Positions 1 to 8,507 of a DNA stretch of 64,000 nucleotides are shown piece by piece. The stretch is taken from NCBI RefSeq assembly GCF_001646665.1, contig NZ_LWBU01000373.1:62334-126333 (forward strand), written 5' to 3'. Below the pieces are notes generated by a model that was not told the origin of the DNA, did no database searches, and saw only the letters and a program-made list of their open reading frames with translations. Every line of letters starts with the position of its first letter. Positions within the stretch are counted from its first letter, which is position 1. The position numbers and the translations under genes are program-made. Origin of the DNA: Streptomyces noursei. GTDB taxonomy: Bacteria > Actinomycetota > Actinomycetes > Streptomycetales > Streptomycetaceae.

Positions 1-455
1 ATGTACGTCTCGGTCGGGACCATCACCTTGCGGCGGAACACGCACACCAGGGTGCCGTCCTGCTTGTAGCCCTTGGTCTCGACGTACACGATCCCGCGGT
101 CGTTCTTCGACTTCGACGGGGTCTTGTCGAGGACCGTGGTCTCGCCGTAGATGGTGTCGCCGTGGAAGGTCGGCGCCACGTGGCGCAGCGACTCGATCTC
201 CAGGTTGGCGATCGCCTTGCCGGAGACGTCCGGCACGGACATGCCCAGCAGCAGGGAGTAGATGTAGTTCCCCACGACGACGTTCCTGCCGAAGTCCGTC
301 GTCTTCTCCGCATAGTTGGTGTCCATGTGGAGGGGGTGGTGGTTCATGGTGAGCAGACAGAAGAGGTGGTCGTCGTACTCCGTGACCGTCTTCCCGGGCC
401 AGTGCTTGTAGACCGCGCCGACCTCGAACTCCTCGTAGGTGCGTCCGAACTGCAT
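1..455 (-). CDS. MaoC-family hydratase (mesaconyl-CoA hydratase-like), 3' end outside window
   Basis: The 151 residues present form a hot-dog-fold MaoC hydratase, with the conserved early segment around residues 33-55 (NHHPLHMD, then a GRNVVVGNY-type loop) that carries the Asp/His dehydratase pair in this family. It starts 5 bp after the malyl-CoA lyase gene and is the fourth gene of an ethylmalonyl-CoA pathway operon. That position suggests interconversion of mesaconyl-CoA and beta-methylmalyl-CoA, feeding the lyase. The product is cytosolic. The ATG is fixed by the upstream stop codon. The C-terminal part lies beyond the window edge, so length cannot be judged. A general enoyl-CoA hydratase is the alternative reading. 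Confidence 0.8.
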   Translation of the reverse strand, partial: MQFGRTYEEFEVGAVYKHWPGKTVTEYDDHLFCLLTMNHHPLHMDTNYAEKTTDFGRNVVVGNYIYSLLLGMSVPDVSGKAIANLEIESLRHVAPTFHGDTIYGETTVLDKTPSKSKNDRGIVYVETKGYKQDGTLVCVFRRKVMVPTETY

Positions 456-460
456 GCTGA

Positions 461-1423
461 TCAGGCCTCCGGGGCTTCGAACTTCGAGGTGCGGGTCATG
501 CCGGCGGCGCGGCCCTTGCCGGAGATGACGAGCGCCATCTTGCGGCTGGCCTCGTCGATCATCTCGTCGCCGAGCATCGCGGAGCCCTTCTTGCCGCCCG
601 CCTCGGACGTGTAGTAGTCGTACGCGTCCAGGATCAGCTCGGCGTGGTCGAAGTCCTCCTGGGAGGGCGAGAACACCTCGTTGGCGGCGTCGACCTGGCC
701 CGGGTGCAGCACCCACTTGCCGTCGAAGCCGAGCGCGGCGGCACGGCCGGCGACCGCGCGGAAGCCGTCCACGTTCTTGATCTGGAGGTAGGGGCCGTCG
801 ATCGCCTGGAGGTCGTTGGCGCGCGCCGCCATCAGGATCTTCATCAGGATGTAGTGGTACGCGTCCGCCGGGTAGCCGGGCGGCTGCTCGCCCACGACCA
901 GCGACTTCATGTTGATCGAGGCCATGAAGTCGGCCGGGCCGAAGATGATCGTCTCGATGCGCGGCGAGGCCTGCGCGATCGCGTTGACGTTGTTGAGGCC
1001 CTGGGCGTTCTCGATCTGCGCCTCGATGCCGATCCGGCCGACCTCGAAGCCCATCGTCTTCTCGATCTGCGTCAGCAGCAGGTCCAGCGCCACGACCTGC
1101 TCGGCGTTCTGGACCTTGGGCAGCATGATGCAGTCCAGGTTCGGGCCCGCGCCCTCGACGACGGTGACGACGTCGCGGTACGTCCACTCCGTCGTCCAGT
1201 CGTTGACCCGCACGACCCTGGTCTTGCCCGTCCAGTCGCCCTCGTTGAGGAACTTGACGATGGTGTGCCGCGCCTCCGGCTTGGCGAGCGGCGCGCACGC
1301 GTCCTCCAGGTCGAGGAAGACCTGGTCGGCGGGGAGGCCCTGGGCCTTCTCCAGGAAGCGCGGGTTGGAACCGGGCACCGCCAGGCAGGAGCGGCGCGGG
1401 CGGAGACGGTTGACGGGCGTCAT
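461..1423 (-). CDS. HpcH/HpaI-CitE family CoA ester lyase (L-malyl-CoA/beta-methylmalyl-CoA lyase)
   Basis: This 320-residue protein has the CitE-like TIM-barrel signatures: an N-terminal RSCLAVPGSNPRFLEKA segment, a QVFLDLEDACAP strand, the metal-ligand glutamate in IEAQIENAQGLNN and the metal-ligand aspartate in IIFGPADFMAS. In the ethylmalonyl-CoA pathway this enzyme splits beta-methylmalyl-CoA into glyoxylate and propionyl-CoA, and can act on malyl-CoA. Its ATG overlaps the stop codon of the mutase gene by 4 bases (ATGA), so the two are probably translationally coupled. A plain citrate-lyase beta subunit is the common alternative annotation, but no alpha or gamma subunit genes are nearby. 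Confidence 0.88.
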   Translation of the reverse strand: MTPVNRLRPRRSCLAVPGSNPRFLEKAQGLPADQVFLDLEDACAPLAKPEARHTIVKFLNEGDWTGKTRVVRVNDWTTEWTYRDVVTVVEGAGPNLDCIMLPKVQNAEQVVALDLLLTQIEKTMGFEVGRIGIEAQIENAQGLNNVNAIAQASPRIETIIFGPADFMASINMKSLVVGEQPPGYPADAYHYILMKILMAARANDLQAIDGPYLQIKNVDGFRAVAGRAAALGFDGKWVLHPGQVDAANEVFSPSQEDFDHAELILDAYDYYTSEAGGKKGSAMLGDEMIDEASRKMALVISGKGRAAGMTRTSKFEAPEA

Positions 1424-3441
1424 GCGGGGACCTCCGAGCTTTCGAGGGGGTTGAGCTTGTTCGCTGTACGGATCTCGTCGACGATACGGCCGATGATCTC
1501 CGTGATACCGAAGTCCTTCGGTGTGAAGACGGCGGCCACTCCCGCGCGCTTCAGTTCGGCGGCGTCGGCACCCGGGATGATTCCGCCGACGATGACCGGG
1601 ATGTCCGAGGCGCCCGCCTCGCGCAGCCTGGTCAGCACGTCCGGCACCAGCTCGGCGTGCGAACCGGACAGGATCGACAGTCCCACGCAGTGCACGTCCT
1701 CCGCTAGCGCGGCGTTCACGATCTGCTCGGGGGTCAGCCGGATGCCCTGGTAGACCACCTCGAATCCGGCGTCACGCGCGCGTACCGCGATCTGCTCGGC
1801 GCCGTTGGAGTGGCCGTCCAGGCCCGGCTTGCCCACCAGCAGCCGCAGCCGCCCGGCGCCCAGCTCCTCCGCCGTCCGCGCCACCTTCGCGCGTACGGCG
1901 GCCAGCGGGGTGCCCTCCTCGGCGGTGATGGCGACCGGCGCGGACGACACGCCCGTCGGCGCCCGGAACTCGCCGAAGACGTCCCGCAGCGCCCAGGCCC
2001 ACTCGCCGGTGGTGACGCCCGCCCGGGCGCACTCCAGGGTGGCCTCGAACATGTTCGCGTCCCCGGCCGCGGTGGCCTTCAGCCGGGCCAGGGCCTCCTG
2101 GGCGCGGCTCTCGTCGCGGTTGTCCCGCCATTCGTGGAGCTTCGCCACCACCCGCGCCTCGTTCGCCGGGTCCACCGTCATGATGGCGGTGTCCAGGTCC
2201 GCGGTGAGCGGGTTGGGCTCCGTCGTCTCGAAGATGTTGACGCCGACGATCTTCTCCTCGCCGGCCTCGATCCGGGCCCGCCGCTCGGCGTGCGAGGAGA
2301 CCAGCTGCGACTTGAGGTAGCCGGACTCGACGGCGGCCATGGCGCCGCCCATCTCCTGGATCCGGTCGATCTCCGCCAGGCACTCCCCGACCAGGGCGTC
2401 CACCTTGGCCTCGATCACGTGCGAGCCCGCGAAGATGTCCTCGTACTCCAGCAGGTCGCTCTCGTGCGCCAGCACCTGCTGGATGCGCAGGCTCCACTGC
2501 TGGTCCCACGGCCGGGGCAGGCCCAGGGCCTCGTTCCAGGCCGGGAGTTGGACGGCACGCGCGCGTGCGTCCTTCGACAGCGTCACGGCGAGCATCTCCA
2601 GGACGATGCGCTGGACGTTGTTCTCCGGCTGCGCCTCGGTCAGACCGAGCGAGTTGACCTGCACGCCGTAGCGGAAGCGGCGGTGCTTGGGGTCCTCGAT
2701 CCCGTACCGCTCACGCGTGATCTTGTCCCAGATGCGGCCGAAGGCGCGCATCTTGCACATCTCCTCGACGAAGCGGACGCCCGCGTTCACGAAGAAGGAG
2801 ATGCGCGCGACCACATCGCCCTTGCGCTCCTCCGGCACCTGTCCGGAGGCGAACACCGCGTCGAGGACCGCGATGGCCGTCGACATGGCGTACGAGATCT
2901 CCTGGACCGGCGTGGCGCCCGCCTCCTGCAGGTGGTAGCTGCAGATGTTGATCGGGTTCCACTTGGGGATGTGGTTCACCGTGTAGGTGATCATGTCGGT
3001 GGTCAGCCGCAGCGACGGACCGGGCGGGAAGACGTGCGTCCCGCGCGACAGGTACTCCTTGACGATGTCGTTCTGCGTCGTCCCCTGGAGCTTGGTGATG
3101 TCCGCGCCCTGTTCCTCCGCGACCACCTGGTACAGCGCCAGCAGCCACATGGCGGTGGCGTTGATGGTCATGGAGGTGTTCATCTGCTCCAGGGGGATGT
3201 CCTGGAAGAGCCGGCGCATGTCACCGAGGTGCGAGACCGGGACCCCGACCCGGCCCACTTCCCCGCGGGCGAGGATGTGGTCCGGGTCGTAACCGGTCTG
3301 CGTCGGCAGGTCGAAGGCGACCGACAGGCCGGTCTGGCCCTTGGCGAGGTTGCGCCGGTACAGCTCGTTGGACGCCTCGGCGGTCGAGTGACCGGCGTAC
3401 GTCCGCATGAGCCAGGGGCGGTCCTTCTTCCGCGGGGTCAT
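1420..3441 (-). CDS. meaA: (2R)-ethylmalonyl-CoA mutase (MeaA), B12-dependent
   Basis: The 673-residue protein is a single-chain acyl-CoA mutase: an N-terminal substrate-binding barrel (about residues 10-510) and a C-terminal cobalamin-binding domain with the DxHxxG motif, where His544 would be the lower axial cobalt ligand. The RTYAGHSTAEASNE start and the GLSVAFDLPTQTGYD segment are typical of MeaA rather than the two-subunit methylmalonyl-CoA mutase. It converts ethylmalonyl-CoA to methylsuccinyl-CoA. The ATG overlaps the ccr TGA by one base (TGATG), which fixes the start and implies coupled translation. Clustering with ccr and the lyase favours ethylmalonyl-CoA over methylmalonyl-CoA as substrate. 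Confidence 0.92.
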   Translation of the reverse strand: MTPRKKDRPWLMRTYAGHSTAEASNELYRRNLAKGQTGLSVAFDLPTQTGYDPDHILARGEVGRVGVPVSHLGDMRRLFQDIPLEQMNTSMTINATAMWLLALYQVVAEEQGADITKLQGTTQNDIVKEYLSRGTHVFPPGPSLRLTTDMITYTVNHIPKWNPINICSYHLQEAGATPVQEISYAMSTAIAVLDAVFASGQVPEERKGDVVARISFFVNAGVRFVEEMCKMRAFGRIWDKITRERYGIEDPKHRRFRYGVQVNSLGLTEAQPENNVQRIVLEMLAVTLSKDARARAVQLPAWNEALGLPRPWDQQWSLRIQQVLAHESDLLEYEDIFAGSHVIEAKVDALVGECLAEIDRIQEMGGAMAAVESGYLKSQLVSSHAERRARIEAGEEKIVGVNIFETTEPNPLTADLDTAIMTVDPANEARVVAKLHEWRDNRDESRAQEALARLKATAAGDANMFEATLECARAGVTTGEWAWALRDVFGEFRAPTGVSSAPVAITAEEGTPLAAVRAKVARTAEELGAGRLRLLVGKPGLDGHSNGAEQIAVRARDAGFEVVYQGIRLTPEQIVNAALAEDVHCVGLSILSGSHAELVPDVLTRLREAGASDIPVIVGGIIPGADAAELKRAGVAAVFTPKDFGITEIIGRIVDEIRTANKLNPLESSEVPA

Positions 3442-4778
3442 CAGACGTTCCGGAAGCGGTTGATGGCGTCGATGTGCTTGTCCCGCATCTCCTGGTTCTT
3501 CACGCCCATGCCCTCCTCGGGCGCGAGGCACAGGACGCCGACCTTGCCCTGGTGGAGGTTGCGGTGGACGTCGTACGCGGCCTGGCCGGTGTCCTCCAGC
3601 GAGTACGTCTTCGACAGCGTCGGGTGGATCTTGCCCTTGGCGATCAGGCGGTTGGCCTCCCACGCCTCGCGGTAGTTCGCGAAGTGCGAGCCGATGATGC
3701 GCTTCAGCGACATCCACAGGTAGCGGTTGTCGTACTCGTGCATGTAGCCCGAGGTCGAGGCGCAGGTGGTGATGGTGCCGCCCTTGCGGGTGACGTAGAC
3801 GGACGCGCCGAAGGTCTCGCGGCCCGGGTGCTCGAAGACGATGTCGATGTCCTCGCCGCCGGTGAACTCGCGGATGCGCTTGCCGAAGCGCTTCCACTCC
3901 TTGGGGTCCTGGGTGCGCTCGTCCTTCCAGAACTTGTAGCCCTCGGCGCTGCGGTCGATGATCGCCTCGGCGCCCATCGCGCGGCAGATGTCCGCCTTCT
4001 GCTCGCTGGAGACCACGCAGATCGGGTTGGCGCCGCCGGCGAGGGCGAACTGGGTGGCGTACGAGCCGAGGCCGCCGCTCGCGCCCCAGATGAGCACGTT
4101 GTCGCCCTGCTTCATGCCGGCGCCGTTGCGGGAGACGAGCTGGCGGTAGGCGGTGGAGTTCACCAGGCCCGGGGCCGCCGCCTCCTCCCAGCTGAGGTGG
4201 TCGGGCTTGGGCATCAGCTGGTTGGACTTGACGAGCGCGATCTCCGCGAGGCCGCCGAAGTTGGTCTCGAAGCCCCAGATGCGCTGCTCGGGGTCGAGCA
4301 TCGTGTCGTTGTGGCCGTCGGAGGACTCCAGCTCGACGGACAGGCAGTGCGCGACGACCTCGTCGCCGGGCTGCCAGGCGTTCACGCCGGGGCCGGTGCG
4401 CAGGACGACGCCCGCCAGGTCGGAGCCGATGATGTGGTACGGCAGGTCGTGGCGCTTGGTGAGCTCGGAGAGCCTGCCGTACCGCTCCAGGAAGCTGAAG
4501 GTGGAGACCGGCTCGAAGATGGAGGTCCACACGGAGTTGTAGTTGACCGAGGACGCCATCACGGCCACCAGCGCCTCGCCCGGGCCCAGCTCGGGCAGCG
4601 GCACGTTGTCGACGTGCAGCGACTTGCGCGGGTCCTTCTCGCGCGTGGTGAGACCGGCGAACATCTCGGCCTCGTCCTTGTGCACGGTCACCGCGCGGTA
4701 GGACTCGGGGAGGGGCAGAGCGGCGAAGTCCGCGGACGTGGTGTCCGACGACTGAATCGCGTCCAGGATTTCCTTCAC
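3441..4778 (-). CDS. ccr: Crotonyl-CoA carboxylase/reductase
   Basis: A 445-residue zinc-independent MDR-family enzyme with the NADPH-binding WGASGGLGSYATQ loop (about residues 231-243). It reductively carboxylates crotonyl-CoA to ethylmalonyl-CoA with NADPH and CO2, for acetate assimilation and polyketide extender units. The four CO2-pocket residues known from Kitasatospora setae Ccr are all present at the same numbers: Asn81, Phe170, Glu171 and His365. This supports the GTG start, which has GGAGG 7 bases upstream, over an open frame that runs further 5'. First gene of the ccr-meaA-lyase-MaoC operon. Confidence 0.95.
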   Translation of the reverse strand: MKEILDAIQSSDTTSADFAALPLPESYRAVTVHKDEAEMFAGLTTREKDPRKSLHVDNVPLPELGPGEALVAVMASSVNYNSVWTSIFEPVSTFSFLERYGRLSELTKRHDLPYHIIGSDLAGVVLRTGPGVNAWQPGDEVVAHCLSVELESSDGHNDTMLDPEQRIWGFETNFGGLAEIALVKSNQLMPKPDHLSWEEAAAPGLVNSTAYRQLVSRNGAGMKQGDNVLIWGASGGLGSYATQFALAGGANPICVVSSEQKADICRAMGAEAIIDRSAEGYKFWKDERTQDPKEWKRFGKRIREFTGGEDIDIVFEHPGRETFGASVYVTRKGGTITTCASTSGYMHEYDNRYLWMSLKRIIGSHFANYREAWEANRLIAKGKIHPTLSKTYSLEDTGQAAYDVHRNLHQGKVGVLCLAPEEGMGVKNQEMRDKHIDAINRFRNV

Positions 4779-5004
4779 GGTGTTGCCTCCGGCGAAGAAC
4801 GTCTCCGAGGGAAGACGTTGAGGGGAACGTCGGGGAATTGCTGCTGGGAGGTGTGCCGTCGGTTCGGCCGGGTGGTGCGGGCAGCGCTGGGTGGTGCGCA
4901 GAGGTTGCCTGTGACGCAGGCGCCCGGGCGCGCGAGGCGCGATGGCCTTGCGGGGACAGCCGGCGTACGAGATGTCTCTGCACGCCGGCCGCCCGGACAA
5001 CGAC
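4779..5004 (-). other. Long 5' leader of the ccr operon
   Basis: About 225 bp between the predicted ccr promoter and its GTG. No short reading frame with a convincing ribosome site and no recognisable riboswitch was seen. The ORF continues in frame through this stretch, but its translation has no resemblance to known Ccr N termini. Confidence 0.35.
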
Positions 5005-5033
5005 AACGTATGACACCGCGTGCCAGCTCGCAA
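5005..5033 (-). promoter_or_regulatory. Candidate housekeeping promoter of the ccr operon
   Basis: Read on the minus strand: TTGCGA, 17 bp, TACGTT, a fair match to vegetative -35/-10 boxes in an unusually AT-rich patch. It lies about 225 bp upstream of the ccr GTG. Found by eye. Confidence 0.45.
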
Positions 5034-5123
5034 GACACTGAGTGCCAACAATTTCTCTCAGATGCAATACGCCGTTCACAGATGAGCGATGATCGATCGT
5101 CCGGGGCGTTCATGCACGTCAAA

Positions 5124-5164
5124 ACGCCCGCCGGGCGCCGACGAATCGTCGGGCCGGGCGGGCG
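5124..5164 (-). terminator. Hairpin between the TetR gene and the ccr promoter
   Basis: Two arms of about 19-20 bases around a short ACGA/ATCG centre form a nearly perfect GC-rich stem just downstream of the TetR stop codon. Its position separates the TetR transcript from the ccr operon on the same strand. There is no U-tract, as is usual in Streptomyces. Confidence 0.6.
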
Positions 5165-5207
5165 GGGACCCACCGGGCGGGGGACGGGTGAGCCCCCCGG
5201 GCGGAAG

Positions 5208-6038
5208 TCAGCGGGTCTTCAGGGTCTGCTCGATCGTGCGCATGATCTCGTCCAGCGGGGTGTCCGTACGGGCCACGGTCACCAGGACGTCGCCGGTGGT
5301 GCTCGCCGTCGCGGCGGGGGACGTGGAGGGGGCCGTCGCGCCGGCGGCGCGCCCCGCGCCTATCCCGGTGCCGAACGTGTCCCGCACGATGGCGAAGGCG
5401 TGGTCCAGCTGGGCCTCCACGTCGCCCTGGCCGCCCGCCCGCAGCCAGCGGCGCAGCACGTGGTTGTGCGCCGTGACGACCGCCGACGCGGCCACCTCGG
5501 CCAGCAGCGGGTCGTCGTTGCCGTCGTGGTGGTCCCGCTCGTCGAAGTGGCCCAGCAGGTAGCGGGTGAACAGCCGCTCGTAACGGGCCACCGAGGCGAT
5601 CTCGCGCTCCCGCAGCGTGGGCACCTCGCGGGTGAGGCGGTAGCGCTCCACCGAGACCGCGGGGGACGCCGCGTACATCTTCATGACTTCCTTGATGCCC
5701 CGGCAGACCGTGTCCAGCGGGTGCTCGTGCGCGGGAGCGGCGTTGAGCACCGCCTCCGCCCGCACCAGGGTGTCGTCGTGGTCCGGGAAGATCGCCTCTT
5801 CCTTGGAGCGGAAGTGGCGGAAGAAGGTGCGCCGGGCGACCCCGGCCGCGGCGGCGATCTCGTCGACCGTCGTCGCCTCGTACCCCTTGGTCGCGAACAG
5901 TTCCATGGCCGCGGCCGCCAGCTCGCGGCGCATCTTGAGCCGCTGGGCGGCGGCACGGCTGCCCGCGGCGCTCTCGGGGGCGTCGGGCGCGGCGGTGGCA
6001 CGGGGTGGCCGGCGGGCGGAGTCAGCGGGGTGGGACAT
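5208..6038 (-). CDS. TetR/AcrR-family transcriptional regulator
   Basis: The 276-residue product has a TetR helix-turn-helix at about residues 35-85 (AMELFATKGYEATTVDEIAAAAG, then RRTFFRHFRSKEE), followed by an all-helical ligand domain and an Ala/Thr-rich linker before the last 25 residues. It sits between the fused dehydrogenase gene and the ccr operon, so it is a natural candidate controller of acyl-CoA metabolism, perhaps sensing an acyl-CoA. The start chosen is the ATG giving MSHPADS; another in-frame ATG lies 18 bases upstream, and neither has a strong ribosome site. Ligand and operator are unknown. Confidence 0.85.
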   Translation of the reverse strand: MSHPADSARRPPRATAAPDAPESAAGSRAAAQRLKMRRELAAAAMELFATKGYEATTVDEIAAAAGVARRTFFRHFRSKEEAIFPDHDDTLVRAEAVLNAAPAHEHPLDTVCRGIKEVMKMYAASPAVSVERYRLTREVPTLREREIASVARYERLFTRYLLGHFDERDHHDGNDDPLLAEVAASAVVTAHNHVLRRWLRAGGQGDVEAQLDHAFAIVRDTFGTGIGAGRAAGATAPSTSPAATASTTGDVLVTVARTDTPLDEIMRTIEQTLKTR

Positions 6039-6141
6039 GACCTGAACGTACTGCATCCGTGCAGGAGACCGCGCCTGCGGGGCGGGGTCGCCCGCCGGGC
6101 CGCCGGCCCGGTCGAGCAACCCGCCCCACTCCCCGTACGGC

Positions 6142-7923
6142 TCAGCGGCGGGCATATTCGCGGAAGCCGCGGCCCGTCTTCCGGCCGAGGCAGCCGGCCG
6201 CCACCAGGTGCTCCAGGAGCGGTGCCGGGGCCAGCCCCGGGTCGCGGAACTCCCGGTGCAGGACCTGCTCGATGGCGAGCGAGACGTCCAGCCCGACGAC
6301 GTCGAGGAGCTCGAAGGGCCCCATCGGGTAGCCGCCGCCCAGCTTCATCGCGGCGTCGATGTCGTCGAGCGACGCGTAGTGCTGCTCGACCATCTTGATC
6401 GCGTTGTTCAGGTACGGGAAGAGCAGCGCGTTCACGATGAAACCGGCCCGGTCGCCGCAGTCCACCGGGTGCTTGCGGATCCTCGCGGTGACCTCGCGGA
6501 CGGTGGCGTGGACGTCGTCGGCGGTCAGGACCGTGCGCACCACCTCGACGAGCTTCATGGCCGGTGCCGGGTTGAAGAAGTGCATCCCGATCACGTCCTG
6601 CGGGCGCGACGTGGCCCGGGCGCAGGCGACGACGGGCAGCGAGGAGGTCGTGGTGGCGAGCACCGCGCCCGGCTTGCAGACCTTGTCCAGCGTCGCGAAC
6701 AGCTGCTGCTTGATCTCCAGGTCCTCGGCGACGGCCTCGACCGCCAGGTCCACCTCGGCGAACGCGTCGAGCGAACCGGCCGGCGTCACGCGGGCCAGCG
6801 TCTCCTCCCGCGCCTCCGCCGTCATCCGCCCCTTCTCCACCGAGCGGGCGAGGGACTTGGCGATCCGCGCCTTGGCGGTCTCCGCCTTCTCGGCGGAGCG
6901 CGCCGCGAGCACCACGTCGTACCCGGCCTTCGCGAAGACCTCCGCGATACCGCTCGCCATGGTCCCCGAGCCCGCCACGCCCACCGAACGGACCTCACGG
7001 GCGGCGCCCGTGGTGGCCGTCTCCAGCGGCGTCAGCGCGTCGCGCACCACCGCGCCGCTGCCCGGCGCCTCGTACGTGTAGAAGCCGCGCCCCGACTTGC
7101 GGCCGGTCAGCCCGGCCTCGCTGAGCTGCTTGAGGATCGGCGCCGGGGCGTGCAGCCGGTCGTGGGACTCGGCGTACATGGCGTCCAGGACCGTACGGGC
7201 GGTGTCGATGCCGATCAGGTCCAGCAGCGCCAGCGGCCCCATCGGCAGGCCGCAGCCCAGCTTCATCGCGGCGTCGATGTCCTCGCGGGAGGCGTACTTC
7301 GCCTCGTACATCGCCGCGGCCTGGTTCAGGTAGCCGAACAGCAGACCGTCCGCGACGAAACCGGGCCGGTCACCGACCGAGACGGGCTCCTTGCCGAGCT
7401 GCTGCGCCAGCTCCGTGACGGCGGCGACGGCCTGCGGGGCGGTCAGCACCGAGGAGACCACCTCGACGAGCTTCATCGCGGGGGCCGGGTTGAAGAAGTG
7501 CAGGCCGAGCACGCGCTCGGGGTGAGCGGAGTCGGCGGCCAGCCGGGTCACCGACAGGGCGTTCGTGCCGGTGGCGATGATCGCGTCCGGGCGGACGATG
7601 GAGTCCAGCGCCCGGAAGACCTGCTGCTTGACCTCGTACGACTCGGGCACGACCTCGATGACGAGGTCGGCGTCGGCCGCGGCCTGGAGGTCGGAGAAGG
7701 CACGGAACCGGGCGAGGATGTCCCGTCGCTCCTCCTCGGTGATCCGCTCCCGCGCCACGGAGCGGGCGGTGGCGGACTCCAGGGCGGTGATCGCGCGGGT
7801 GGCGGCGGCCTCGCTGATGTCGATGCCGATGACCTCGCGGCCGGCCCGGGCCAGGACCTCGGCGATACCTGTGCCCATCGTGCCGAGGCCGACGACGGCA
7901 ATGGTGGAGAGAGGGGTGTCCAT
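6142..7923 (-). CDS. 3-hydroxyacyl-CoA (3-hydroxybutyryl-CoA) dehydrogenase, tandem two-copy fusion
   Basis: This 593-residue protein consists of two complete dehydrogenase units: residues 1-285 and 311-593, joined by a short linker. Each has its own NAD loop (GLGTMGTG at 12-19, GSGTMASG at 318-325) and its own catalytic His in an HFFNPAPAMKLVE block (His142 and His448). Most 3-hydroxybutyryl-CoA dehydrogenases are single units of about 285 residues, so the fusion carries both halves of the usual dimer. It would interconvert acetoacetyl-CoA and 3-hydroxybutyryl-CoA, upstream of crotonyl-CoA for Ccr. The ATG has GGAG about 8 bases upstream. Confidence 0.9.
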   Translation of the reverse strand: MDTPLSTIAVVGLGTMGTGIAEVLARAGREVIGIDISEAAATRAITALESATARSVARERITEEERRDILARFRAFSDLQAAADADLVIEVVPESYEVKQQVFRALDSIVRPDAIIATGTNALSVTRLAADSAHPERVLGLHFFNPAPAMKLVEVVSSVLTAPQAVAAVTELAQQLGKEPVSVGDRPGFVADGLLFGYLNQAAAMYEAKYASREDIDAAMKLGCGLPMGPLALLDLIGIDTARTVLDAMYAESHDRLHAPAPILKQLSEAGLTGRKSGRGFYTYEAPGSGAVVRDALTPLETATTGAAREVRSVGVAGSGTMASGIAEVFAKAGYDVVLAARSAEKAETAKARIAKSLARSVEKGRMTAEAREETLARVTPAGSLDAFAEVDLAVEAVAEDLEIKQQLFATLDKVCKPGAVLATTTSSLPVVACARATSRPQDVIGMHFFNPAPAMKLVEVVRTVLTADDVHATVREVTARIRKHPVDCGDRAGFIVNALLFPYLNNAIKMVEQHYASLDDIDAAMKLGGGYPMGPFELLDVVGLDVSLAIEQVLHREFRDPGLAPAPLLEHLVAAGCLGRKTGRGFREYARR

Positions 7924-8507
7924 CACGGGACTCCAGGGATGAGTGACGACTGAATGAGGGGCGCGCGCGGAGGTACGACCGGAAGAGACGGTGTACGCGG
8001 AGGCGTGCGGGGCGTGTGCAGACGAGCTGCGCAGCCGTGCTGTCGCGGTGATGAGAACCGGCCGACTCTGTCCCGGAGTCACGCCGTACGAAATGCCGAA
8101 CCGACAAGGCACTCGCGGCGGCTGCGTCACCAGGCCGCCGTGAGGGGTGCGGGTGTGTCCCGCTCACCTGAGATTAACTGGCGAGTAACGAGCGCGCCAG
8201 TCCTGGGAACCCGGTCGAAAGTGTGATGTGGATCGCGGTGGAACCGGATACTGACATTCGTGGACGTCGCGGCTGCCGGGCGGCGTCCGGCCGTTGGGAG
8301 GCCGGTGGCCGAGGGGCCGGCTGTGCGGTGGACGTGGCGGGGCGCGCGGTGCGAGGGCCGTGCCGGATGTGCGGGAGCACAGGAGCGCGGCGGGTGCGCC
8401 GGAGGCGGCGGATGTGCCGGCGCACAGGGTGGGCCGGAGGACGGGTGGCCCGGAGCACGGGTGGTCCGGAGCACGGACCGGCCGGAGACGTGAGGAGTGG
8501 GGGACGC
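7924..8507. other. Divergent intergenic region, 584 bp
   Basis: No convincing gene was found. The left half is less GC-rich and should carry the promoter of the fused dehydrogenase; the right half is an extremely G-rich run with low-complexity open frames on both strands. A palindrome-like site at 8174-8188 is listed separately. Confidence 0.5.
8174..8188. promoter_or_regulatory. Candidate TetR-type operator TTAACTGGCGAGTAA
   Basis: An imperfect inverted repeat, TTAACT-GGCG-AGTAA, about 250 bp upstream of the fused dehydrogenase. Reverse-complemented it begins TTACTCGCC, a string that recurs upstream of the TPP enzyme at 58233. The nearby TetR protein is the obvious candidate binder. This rests on pattern only. 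Confidence 0.35.

Noticed and set aside
5040..5069. CIRCE-like HrcA site (TTGGCACTC) near the ccr promoter
   Set aside because: The left half fits but the right half does not give GAGTGC at the required 9-bp spacing.
1420..5079. A single 1219-residue open frame spanning the ccr and mutase genes on the minus strand
   Set aside because: Its N-terminal half is an out-of-frame reading of ccr with Arg-rich nonsense composition; only the part from the mutase ATG is real.
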